Shown in pieces: positions 38,902-51,239 of a stretch of 64,000 nt of DNA; within the stretch, counting starts at the first letter, position 1, and each line of letters starts with the position of its first letter. Location: contig OX467088.1 of NCBI GenBank assembly GCA_950106755.1, positions 14,988,001-15,052,000 of the forward strand, in the 5' to 3' direction. Made by a program: the position numbers and the translations under genes. The notes beneath the pieces were generated by a model. That model ran no database searches. It was not told the origin of the DNA and was given only the letters and a program-made list of their open reading frames with translations. The DNA is from Climacium dendroides. Its lineage: Eukaryota > Streptophyta > Bryopsida > Hypnales > Climaciaceae.

Positions 38902-40733
38902 CCGGAACAGCAAATCTCATGCATATTGCACGTCAAAATATACAAGCAAAGAAAATGTATTAGTTGCCAATGCTCCAAGCCTTCCTTTTCCAGTTGGAAA
39001 ATGGTAATTCAAGGAAAATACTGTAAAGGCAATGCGTGACATATTCAACAAAATAGAATTAGGCTTGCCTTGCACTTGAAGGGCCACAATCATTTCAAAC
39101 CTCATAGACATTGCACGTAGGAAAAGGAATGCAAGAATACTTGACAATTGCAAATGTGGCAAGATATCATTTTCAAATTATTTGTAACAACTTATTTTAT
39201 GGTCTTAATTGGAAGGGAATGCGTGAGAATTTCAAGAACACATCGTCGACTTGCCTTGTACTTGAATACCGGATCATCAAATATCATGGATATTGCGCGT
39301 TCAAATATGCAAGCAAAGAAAATGTATTAGTTGCCAATGCTCCAAGCCCTCCTTTTCCAGTTGGAAAATGGTAATTCAAGGAAAATACTGTAAAGGCAAT
39401 GCGTGACATATTCAACAAAATAGAATTAGGCTTGCCTTGCACTTGAAGGGCCACAATCATTTCAAACCTCATAGACATTGCACGTAGGAAAAGGAATGCA
39501 AGAATACTTGACAATTGCAAATGTGGCAAGATATCATTTTCAAATTATTTGTAACAACTTATATTATGGTCTTAATTGGAAGGGAATGCGTGAGAATTTC
39601 AAGAACACATCGTCGACTTGCCTTGTACTTGAATACCGGATCATCAAATATCATGGATATTGCGCGTTCAAATATGCAAGCAAAGAAAATGTATTAGTTG
39701 CCAATGCTCCAAGCCCTCCTTTTCCAGTTGGAAAATGGTAATTCAAGGAAAATACTGTAAAGGCAATGCAGGACATATTCAACAAAATAGAATTAGGCTT
39801 GCCCTGCACTTGGAGGGTCACAATCATTTCAAACCTCATAGACATTGCACGTAGGAAAAGGAATGCAAGAATACTTGCCAAAACAAATGTTGCAAGATAT
39901 CATTTTCAAATTATTTGTAACAACTTATTTTATGGTCTAAATTGGAAGGCAATGCGTGAGAATTTCAAGAACACATCGTCGACTTGCCTCGTACTTTAAT
40001 ACCGGATCATCAAATATCATGGATATTGCACGTTCAAATATGCAAGCAAAGAAAATGTATTAGTTGCCAATGCTCCAAGCCCTCCTTTTCCAGTTGGAAA
40101 ATGGTAATTCAAGGAAAATACTGTAAAGGCAAGTCCTGACAGATTCAACAAAATAGAATTAGGCTTGCCCTGCACTTGGAGGGTCACAATCATTTCAAAC
40201 CTCATAGACATTGCACGTAGGAAATGGAATGCAAGAATACTCGCCAAAACAAATGTTGCAAGATATCATTTTCAAATTATTTGTAACAACTTATTTTATG
40301 GTCTAAATTGGAAGGCAATGCGTGAGAATTTCAAGAACACATCGTCGACATGCCTCGTACTTTAATACCGGATCATCAAATATCATGGATATTGCACGTT
40401 CAAATATGCAAGCAAAGAAAATGTATTAGTTGCCAATGCTCCAAGCCCTCCTTTTCCAGTTGGAAAATGGTAATTCAAGGAAAATACTGTAAAGGCAAGT
40501 CCTGACAGATTCAACAAAATAGAATTAGGCTTGCCCTGCACTTGGAGGGTCACAATCATTTCAAACCTCATAGACATTGCACGTAGGAAAAGGAATGCAA
40601 GAATACTTGACAAAACAAATGTTGCAAGATATCATTTGCAAATTATTTGTAACAACTTATTTTATGGTCTAAATTGGAAGGCAATGCGTGAGAATTTCAA
40701 GAACACATCGTCGACTTGCCTTGTACTTGAATA
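38902..40733 (+). repeat. Five-monomer variant of the higher-order repeat, copy b (1,832 bp)
   Basis: This copy has the four monomers of copy a plus an extra one. The monomer phased at 39284 begins like monomer 2 (GCGCGTTC, GCCCTCC) and continues like monomer 1 (GCGTGACATATTC, TTGAAGGG, AATTGCAAATGTGGC). This is what an exchange out of register by one monomer produces. A private change, TTATATTATGG at about 39561, marks the extra unit. Confidence 0.87.
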
Positions 40734-42198
40734 CCGGAACAGCAAATCTCATGCATATTGCACGTCAAAATATACAAGCAAAGAAAATGTATTACTTGCC
40801 AATGCTCCAAGCCTTCCTTTTCCAGTTGGAAAATGGTAATTCAAGGAAAATACTGTAAAGGCAATGCGTGACATATTCAACAAAATAGAATTAGGCTTGC
40901 CTTGCACTTGAAGGGCAACAATCATTTCAAACCTCATAGACATTGCACGTAGGAAAAGGAATGCAAGAATACTTGACAATTGCAAATGTGGCAAGATATC
41001 ATTTTCAAATTATTTGTAACAACTTATTTTATGGTCTTAATTGGAAGGGAATGCGTGAGAATTTCAAGAACACATCGTCGACTTGCCTTGTACTTGAATA
41101 CCGGATCATCAAATATCATGGATATTGCGCGTTCAAATATGCAAGCAAAGAAAATGTAATAGTTGCCAATGCTCCAAGCCCTCCTTTTCCAGTTGGAAAA
41201 TGGTAATTCAAGGAAAATACTGTAAAGGCAATGCAGGACATATTCAACAAAATAGAATTAGGCTTGCCCTGCACTTGGAGGGTCACAATCATTTCAAACC
41301 TCATAGACATTGCACGTAGGAAAAGGAATGCAAGAATACTTGCCAAAACAAATGTTGCAAGATATCATTTTCAAATTATTTGTAACAACTTATTTTATGG
41401 TCTAAATTGGAAGGCAATGCGTGAGAATTTCAAGAACACATCGTCGACTTGCCTCGTACTTTAATACCGGATCATCAAATATCATGGATATTGCACGTTC
41501 AAATATGCAAGCAAAGAAAATGTATTAGTTGCCAATGCTCCAAGCCCTCCTTTTCCAGTTGGAAAATGGTAATTCAAGGAAAATACTGTAAAGGCAAGTC
41601 CTGACAGATTCAACAAAATAGAATTAGGCTTGCCCTGCACTTGGAGGGTCACAATCATTTCAAACCTCATAGACATTGCACGTAGGAAATGGAATGCAAG
41701 AATACTCGCCAAAACAAATGTTGCAAGATATCATTTTCAAATTATTTGTAACAACTTATTTTATGGTCTAAATTGGAAGGCAATGCGTGAGAATTTCAAG
41801 AACACATCGTCGACATGCCTCGTACTTTAATACCGGATCATCAAATATCATGGATATTGCACGTTCAAATATGCAAGCAAAGAAAATGTATTAGTTGCCA
41901 ATGCTCCAAGCCCTCCTTTTCCAGTTGGAAAATGGTAATTCAAGGAAAATACTGTAAAGGCAAGTCCTGACAGATTCAACAAAATAGAATTAGGCTTGCC
42001 CTGCACTTGGAGGGTCACAATCATTTCAAACCTCATAGACATTGCACGTAGGAAAAGGAATGCAAGAATACTTGACAAAACAAATGTTGCAAGATATCAT
42101 TTGCAAATTATTTGTAACAACTTATTTTATGGTCTAAATTGGAAGGCAATGCGTGAGAATTTCAAGAACACATCGTCGACTTGCCTTGTACTTGAATA
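40734..42198 (+). repeat. Four-monomer higher-order repeat, copy c (1,465 bp)
   Basis: Same monomer order as copy a. It differs in ATTACTTGCC (near 40795), GGGCAACAATC (near 40915) and ATGTAATAG (near 41158). GGGCAACAATC is shared with the partial copy that follows but not with copies a and b, so c and d are closest relatives. Confidence 0.87.
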
Positions 42199-42620
42199 CC
42201 GGAACAGCAAATCTCATGCATATTGCACGTCAAAATATACAAGCAAAGAAAATGTATTAGTTGCCAATGCTCCAAGCCTTCCTTTTCCAGTTGGAAAATG
42301 GTAATTCAAGGAAAATACTGTAAAGGCAATGCGTGACATATTCAACAAAATAGAATTAGGCTTGCCTTGCACTTGAAGGGCAACAATCATTTCAAACCTC
42401 ATAGACATTGCACGTAGGAAAAGGAATGCAAGAATACTTGACAATTGCAAATGTGGCAAGATATCATTTTCAAATTATTTGTAACAACTTATTTTATGGT
42501 CTTAATTGGAAGGGAATGCGTGAGAATTTCAAGAACACATCGTCGACTTGCCTTGTACTTGAATACCGGATCATCAAATATCATGGATATTGCGCGTTCA
42601 AATATGCAAGCAAAGAAAAT
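42199..42620 (+). repeat. Partial higher-order repeat, copy d
   Basis: It begins at the same CCGGAACAGC point and follows the unit through monomer 1 into TTGCGCGTTC of monomer 2. At 42621 it switches to AATATGGAAGTTGCC, which is not the expected continuation. This is the right edge of the four-monomer domain. Confidence 0.82.
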
Positions 42621-45600
42621 ATGGAAGTTGCCAATGCTCCAAGCCCTCCTTTTCCAGTTGGAAAATGGTAATTCAAGGAAAATACTGTAAAGGCAATGCG
42701 TGACATATTCAACAAAATAGAATTAGGCTTGCCTTGCACTCGGAGGGCCACAAACATTTCAATCCTCATAGACATTGCACGTAGGAAAAGGAATGCAAGA
42801 ATACTTGACAAATGCAAATGTGGCAAGATATCATTTTCAAATTATTTGTAACAACTTATTTTATGGTCTTAATTGGAAGGCAATGCGTGAGAATTTCAAG
42901 AACACATCATCGACTTGCCTTGTACTTGATTACCGGATCATTAAATATCATGGATATTGCACGTTCAAATATGCAAGCAAAGAAAATGTATTAGTTGCCA
43001 ATGCTCCAAGCCCTCCTTTTCCAGTTGGAAAATGGTAATTCAAGGAAAATACTGTAAAGGCAATGCGTGACATATTCAACAAAATAGAATTAGGCTTGCC
43101 CTGCACTTGGAGGGTCACAATCATTTCAAACCTCATAGACATTGCACGTAGGAAAAGGAAATCAAGAATACTTGACAAAAACAAATGTTGCAGGATATCA
43201 TTTTCAAATTATTTGTAACAACTTATTTTAGGGTCTAAATTGGAAGGCAATGCGTGAGAATTTCAAGAAAACATCGTCGACTTGCCTTTTACTATAACGC
43301 CGGAACATCAAATCTCATGCATATTGCACGTCCAAATATGCAAGCAAAGAAAATGTATTAGTTGCCAATGCTCCAAGTCTTCCTTTTCCAGTTGGAAAAT
43401 GGTAATTCAAGGAAAATACTGTAAAGGCAATGCGTGACATATTCAACAAAATAGAATTAGGCTTGCCTTGCACTTGGAGGGCCACAATCATTTCAAACCT
43501 CATAGACATTGCATGTAGGAAAAGGAAATCAAGAATACTTGACAAAAACAAATGTTGCAAGATATCATTTTCAAATTATTTGTAACAACTTATTTTAGGG
43601 TCTAAATTGGAAGGCAATGCGTGCGAATTTCAAGAACACATCGTCGACTTGCCTTGTACTTGAATACCGGATCATCAAATATCATGGATATTGCGCGTTC
43701 AAATATGCAAGCAAAGAAAATGTATTAGTTGCCAATGCTCCAAGCCCTCCTTTTCCAGTTGGAAAATGGTAATTCAAGGAAAATACTGTAAAGGCAATGC
43801 GTGACATATTCAACAAAATAGAATTAGGCTTGCCTTGCACTTGAAGGGCCACAATCATTTCAAACCTCATAGACATTGCACGTAGGAAAAGGAATGCAAG
43901 AATACTTGACAAAAAGAACTGCCGTAAGATATCATTTTCAAATTATTTGTAACAATTTATTTTACGGTCTAAATTGGAAGGGAATGCGTGAGAATTTCAA
44001 GAACACATCGTCGACTTGCCTCGTACTTTAACGCCGGAACATCAAATCTCATGCATATTGCACCTCAAAATATGCAAGCAAAGAAAATGTATTAGTTGCC
44101 AATGCTCCAAGCCTTCCTTTTCTAGTTGGAAAATGGTAATTCAAGGAAAATACTGTAAAGGCAATGCGTGACATATTCAACAAAATAGAATTAGGCTTGC
44201 CTTGCACTCGGAGGGCCACAAACATTTCAATCCTCATAGACATTGCACGTAGGAAAAGGAATGCAAGAATACTTGACAAATGCAAATGTGGCAAGATATC
44301 ATTTTCAAATTATTTGTAACAACTTATTTTATGGTCTTAATTGGAAGGGAATGCGTGAGAATTTCAAGAACACATCATCGACTTGCCTTGTACTTGATTA
44401 CCGGATCATTAAATATCATGGATATTGCACGTTCAAATATGCAAGCAAAGAAAATGTATTAGTTGCCAATGCTCCAAGCCCTCCTTTTCCAGTTGGAAAA
44501 TGGTAATTCAAGGAAAATACTGTAAAGGCAATGCGTGACATATTCAACAAAATAGAATTAGGCTTGCCCTGCACTTGGAGGGTCACAATCATTTCAAACC
44601 TCATAGACATTGCACGTAGGAAAAGGAATGCAAGAATACTTGACAAAACAAATGTTTCAAGATATCATTTTCAAATTATTTGTAACAACTTATTTTATGG
44701 TCTAAATTGGAAGGCAATGCGTGAGAATTTCAAGAACACATCGTCGACTTGCCTTGTACTTTAATACCGGATCATCAAATATCATGGATATTGCACGTTC
44801 AAATATGCAAGCAAAGAAAATGTATTAGTTGCCAATGCTCCAAGCCTTCCTTTTCCAGTTGGAAAATGGTAATTCAAGGAAAATACTATAAAGGCAATGC
44901 GTGACATATTCAACAAAATAGAATTAGGCTTGCCTTGCACTCGGAGGGCCACAAACATTTCAATCCTCATAGACATTGCATGTAGGAAAAGGAAATCAAG
45001 AATACTTGACAAAAACAACTGCCGTAAGATATCATTTTCAAATTATTTGTAACAACTTATTTTACGGTCTAAATTGGAAGGCAATGCGTGAGAATTTCAA
45101 GAACACATCGTCGACTTGCCTCGTACTTTAATACCGGATCATCAAATATCATGGATATTGCACGTTCAAATATGCAAGCAAAGAAAATGTATTAGTTGCC
45201 AATGCTCCAAGCCCTCCTTTTCCAGTTGGAAAATGGTAATTCAAGGAAAATACTATAAAGGCAATGCGTGACATATTCAACAAAATAGAATTAGGCTTGC
45301 CCTGCACTTGGAGGGTCACAATCATTTCAAACCTCATAGACATTGCACGTAGGAAAAGGAATGCAAGAATACTTGACAAAACAAATGTTGCAAGATATCA
45401 TTTGCAAATTATTTGTAACAACTTATTTTATGGTCTAAATTGGAAGGCAATGCGTGAGAATTTCAAGAACACATCGTCGACTTGCCTTGTACTTTAATAC
45501 CGGATCATCAAATATCATGGATATCGCACGTTCAAATATGCAAGCAAAGAAAATGTATTAGTTGCCAATGCTCCAAGCCTTCCTATTCCAGTTGGAAAAT

Positions 45601-46198
45601 GGTAATTCAAGGAAAATACTATAAAGGCAATGCGTGACATATTCAACAAAATAGAATTAGGCTTGCCTTGCACTCGGAGGGCCACAAACATTTCAATCCT
45701 CATAGACATTGCATGTAGGAAAAGGAAATCAAGAATACTTGACAAAAACAAATGTTGCAAGATATCATTTTCAAATTATTTGTAACAACTTATTTTAGGG
45801 TCTAAATTGGAAGGCAATGCGTGAGAATTTCAAGAACACATCGTCGACTTGCCTTGTACTTTAACACCGGAACATCAAATCTCATGCATATTGCACGTCC
45901 AAATATGCAAGCAAAGAAAATGTATTAGTTGCCAATGCTCCCAGTCTTCCTTTTCCAGTTGGAAAATGGTAATTCAAGGAAAATACTGTAAAGGCAATGC
46001 GTGACATATTCAACAAAATAGAATTAGGCTTGCCTTGCACTTGGAGGGCCACAATCATTTCAAACCTCATAGACATTGCATGTAGGAAAAGGAAATCAAG
46101 AATACTTGACAAAAACAAATGTTGCAAGATATCATTTTCAAATTATTTGTAACAACTTATTTTATGGTCTTAATTGGAAGGGAATGCATGAGAATTTC

Positions 46199-47465
46199 AA
46201 GAACACATCGTCGACTTGCCTTGTACTTTAACGCCGGAGCATCAAATATCATGGATATTGCACGTTCAAATATGCAAGCAAAGAAAATGTATTAGTTGCC
46301 AATGCTCCAAGCCCTCCTTTTCCAGTTGGAAAATGGTAATTCAAGGAAAATACTGTAAAGGCAATGCGTGACATATTCAACAAAATAGAATTAGGCTTGC
46401 CTTGCACTTGAAGGGCCACAATCATTTCAAACCTCATAGACATTGCACGTAGGAAAAGGAATGCAAGAATACTAGACAAAAAGAACTGCCGTAAGATATC
46501 ATTTTCAAATTATTTGTAACAATTTATTTTACGGTCTAAATTGGAAGGCAATGCGTGAGAATTTCAAGAACACATCGTCGACTTGCCTTGTACTTTAACG
46601 CCGGAACATCAAATCTCATGCATATTGCACGTCAAAATATGCAACCAAAGAAAATGTGGAAGTTGCCAATGCTCCAAGCCTTCCTTTTCCAGTTGGAAAA
46701 TGGTAATTCAAGGAAAATACTATAAAGGCAAGTCCTGACAGATTCAACAAAATAGAATTAGGCTTGTCTTGCACTTGGAGGGTCACAATCATTTCAAACC
46801 TCATAGACATTGCACGTAGGAAAAGGAAAGCAAGAATACTTGACAAATGCAAATGTTGCAAGATATCATTTTCAAATTATTTGTAACAACTTATTTTATG
46901 GTCTTAATTGGAAGGGAATGCGTGAGAATTTGAAGAACACATCGTCGACTTGCCTTGTACTTTAACGCCGGAGCATCAAATATCATGGATATTGCACGTT
47001 CAAATATGCAAGCAAAGAAAATGTATTAGTTGCCAATGCTCCAAGCCTTCCTTTTCCAGTTGGAAAATGGTAATTCAAGGAAAATACTGTAAAGGCAATG
47101 CGTGACATATTCAACAAAATAGAATTAGGCTTGCCTTGCACTTGAAGGGCCACAATCATTTCAAACCTCATAGACATTGCACGTAGGAAAAGGAATGCAA
47201 GAATACTAGACAAAAAGAACTGCCGTAAGATATCATTTTCAAATTATTTGTAACAATTTATTTTACGGTCTAAATTGGAAGGCAATGCGTGAGAATTTCA
47301 AGAACACATCGTCGACTTGCCTTGTACTTTAACGCCGGAACATCAAATCTCATGCATATTGCACGTCAAAATATGCAACCAAAGAAAATGTGGAAGTTGC
47401 CAATGCTCCAAGCCTTCCTTTTCCAGTTGGAAAATGGTAATTCAAGGAAAATACTATAAAGGCAA
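46199..47465 (+). repeat. 734-bp dimer duplication in zone 5
   Basis: Positions 46199-46731 match 46933-47465 with one difference (GCCCTCC against GCCTTCC near 46313/47047). Both contain ACTAGACAAAAAGAACTGCCGTAAG and the CAATTTATTTTACGGTC variant. The right limit is where AAGTCCTGAC replaces AATGCGTGAC. Confidence 0.72.
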
Positions 47466-47469
47466 TGCG

Positions 47470-48093
47470 TGACAGATTCAACAAAATAGAATTAGGCTTG
47501 TCTTGCACTTGGAGGGTCACAATCATTTCAAACCTCATAGACATTGCACGTAGGAAAAGGAAAGCAAGAATACTTGACAAATGCAAATGTTGCAAGATAT
47601 CATTTTCAAATTATTTGTAACAACTTATTTTATGGTCTAAATTGGAAGGCAATGAGTGAGAATTTCAAGAACACATCGTCGACTTGCCTTGTACTTTAAC
47701 GCCGGAACATCAAATCTCATGCATATTGCACGTTCAAATATGCAAGCAAAGAAAATGTATTAGTTGCCAATGCTCCAAGCCTTCCTTTTCCAGTTGGAAA
47801 ATGGTAATTCAAGGAAAATACTATAAAGGCAATGCGTGACATATTCAACAAAATAGAATTAGGCTTGCCTTGCACTCGGAGGGCCACAAACATTTCAATC
47901 CTCATAGACATTGCATGTAGGAAAAGGAAATCAAGAATACTTGACAAAAACAAATGTTGCAAGATATCATTTTCAAATTATTTGTAACAACTTATTTTAG
48001 GGTCTAAATTGGAAGGCAATGCGTGAGAATTTCAAGAACACATCGCCGACTTGCCTCGTACTTTAATACCGGATCATCAAATATCATGGATAT
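47470..48093 (+). repeat. 624-bp block shared with 50039-50662
   Basis: The offset is 2,569 bp, exactly seven monomers. The rare markers AATGAGTGAG (47651/50220) and ACATCGCCGACTTGCC (48040/50609) are shared. It ends at ATATCGCACG against ATATTGCACG, a CpG transition. Confidence 0.76.
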
Positions 48094-51000
48094 CGCACGT
48101 TCAAATATGCAAGCAAAGAAAATGTATTAGTTGCCAATGCTCCAAGTTTTCCTTTTCCAGTTGGAAAATGGTAATTCAAGGAAAATACTGTAAAGGCAAT
48201 GCGTGACATATTCAACAAAATAGAATTAGGCTTGCCTTGCACTTGGAGGGCCACAATCATTTCAAACCTCATAGACATTGCATGTAGGAAAAGGAAATCA
48301 AGAATACTTGACAAAAACAAATGTTGCAAGATATCATTTTCAAATTATTTGTAACAACTTATTTTAGGGTCTAAATTGGAAGGCAATGCGTGAGAATTTC
48401 AAGAACACATCGTCGACTTGCCTTGTACTTTAATACCGGATCATCAAATATCATGGATATTGCACGTTCAAATATGCAAGCAAAGAAAATGTATTAGTTG
48501 CCAATGCTCCAAGCCTTCCTTTTCCAGTTGGAAAATGGTAATTCAAGGAAAATACTATAAAGGCAAGTCCTGACAGATTCAACAAAATAGAATTAGGCTT
48601 GTCTTGCACTTGGAGGGTCACAATCATTTCAAACCTCATAGACATTGCACGTAGGAAAAGGAAAGCAAGAATACTTGACAAATGCAAATGTTGCAAGATA
48701 TCATTTTCAAATTATTTGTAACAACTTATTTTATGGTCTTAATTGGAAGGGAATGCGTGAGAATTTCAAGAACACATCGTCGACTTGCCTTGTACATTAA
48801 CGCCGGAGCATCAAATATCATGGATATTGCACGTTCAAATATGCAAGCAAAGAAAATGTATTAGTTGCCAATGCTCCAAGCCCTCCTTTTCCAGTTGGAA
48901 AATGGTAATTCAAGGAAAATACTGTAAAGGCAATGCGTGACATATTCAACAAAATAGAATTAGGCTTGCCTTGCACTTGAAGGGCCACAATCATTTCAAA
49001 CCTCATAGACATTGCACGTAGGAAAAGGAATGCAAGAATACTAGACAAAAAGAACTGCCGTAAGATATCATTTTCAAATTATTTGTAACAATTTATTTTA
49101 CGGTCTAAATTGGAAGGCAATGCGTGAGAATTTCAAGAACACATCGTCGACTTGCCTTGTACTTTAACGCCGGAACATCAAATCTCATGCATATTGCACC
49201 TCAAAATATGCAAGCAAAGAAAATGTATTAGTTGCCAATGCTCCAAGCCTTCCTTTTCCAGTTGGAAAATGGTAATTCAAGGAAAATACTGTAAAGGCAA
49301 TGCGTGACATATTCAACAAAATAGAATTAGGCTTGCCTTGCACTTGGAGGGCCACAATCATTTCAAACCTCATAGACATTGCATGTAGGAAAAGGAAATC
49401 AAGAATACTTGACAAAAACAAATGTTGCAAGATATCATTTTCAAATTATTTGTAACAACTTATTTTAGGGTCTTAATTGGAAGGCAATGGGTGAGAATTT
49501 CAAGAACACATCGTCGACTTGCCTTGGACTTTAACGCCGGAGCATCAAATCTCATGCATATTGCACGTCAAAATATGCAACCAAAGAAAATATGGAAGTT
49601 GCCAATGCTCCAAGCCTTCCTTTTCCAGTTGGAAAATGGTAATTCAATGAAAATACTGTAAAGGCAATGCGTGACAAATTCAACAAAATAGAATTAGGCT
49701 TGCCTTGCACATGGACGGCCACAATCATTTCAAACCTCATACACATTGCACGTAGGAAAAGGAATGCAAGAATACTTGACAAAAAGAACTGCCGTAAGAT
49801 ATCATTTTCAAATTATTTGTAACAATTTATTTTACGGTCTAAATTGGAAGGCAATGCGTGAGAATTTCAAGAACACATCGTCGACTTGCCTTGTACTTTA
49901 ACGCCGGAACATCAAATCTCATGCATATTGCACGTCAAAATATGCAACCAAAGAAAATGTGGAAGTTGCCAATGCTCCAAGCCTTCCTTTTCCAGTTGGA
50001 AAATGGTAATTCAAGGAAAATACTATAAAGGCAAGTCCTGACAGATTCAACAAAATAGAATTAGGCTTGTCTTGCACTTGGAGGGTCACAATCATTTCAA
50101 ACCTCATAGACATTGCACGTAGGAAAAGGAAAGCAAGAATACTTGACAAATGCAAATGTTGCAAGATATCATTTTCAAATTATTTGTAACAACTTATTTT
50201 ATGGTCTAAATTGGAAGGCAATGAGTGAGAATTTCAAGAACACATCGTCGACTTGCCTTGTACTTTAACGCCGGAACATCAAATCTCATGCATATTGCAC
50301 GTTCAAATATGCAAGCAAAGAAAATGTATTAGTTGCCAATGCTCCAAGCCTTCCTTTTCCAGTTGGAAAATGGTAATTCAAGGAAAATACTATAAAGGCA
50401 ATGCGTGACATATTCAACAAAATAGAATTAGGCTTGCCTTGCACTCGGAGGGCCACAAACATTTCAATCCTCATAGACATTGCATGTAGGAAAAGGAAAT
50501 CAAGAATACTTGACAAAAACAAATGTTGCAAGATATCATTTTCAAATTATTTGTAACAACTTATTTTAGGGTCTAAATTGGAAGGCAATGCGTGAGAATT
50601 TCAAGAACACATCGCCGACTTGCCTCGTACTTTAATACCGGATCATCAAATATCATGGATATTGCACGTTCAAATATACAAGCAAAGAAAATGTATTAGT
50701 TGCCAATGCTCCAAGCCTTCCTTTTCCAGTTGGAAAATGGTAATTCAAGGAAAATACTGTAAAGGCAATGCGTGACATATTCAACAAAATAGAATTAGGC
50801 TTGCCTTGCACTTGGAGGGCCACAATCATTTCAAACCTCATAGACATTGCATGTAGGAAAAGGAAATCAAGAATACTTGACAAAAACAAATGTTGCAAGA
50901 TATCATTTTCAAATTATTTGTAACAACTTATTTTAGGGTCTAAATTGGAAGGCAATGCGTGAGAATTTCAAGAACACAGCGTCGACTTGCCTTGTACTTT

Positions 51001-51239
51001 AATACCGGATCATCAAATATCATGGATATTGCACGTTCAAATATGCAAGCAAAGAAAATGTATTAGTTGCCAATGCTCCAAGCCTTCCTTTTCCAGTTGG
51101 AAAATGGTAATTCAAGGAAAATACTATAAAGGCAATGCGTGACATATTCAACAAAATAGAATTAGGCTTGCCTTGCACTCGGAGGGCCACAAACATTTCA
51201 ATCCTCATAGACATTGCATGTAGGAAAAGGAAATCAAGA

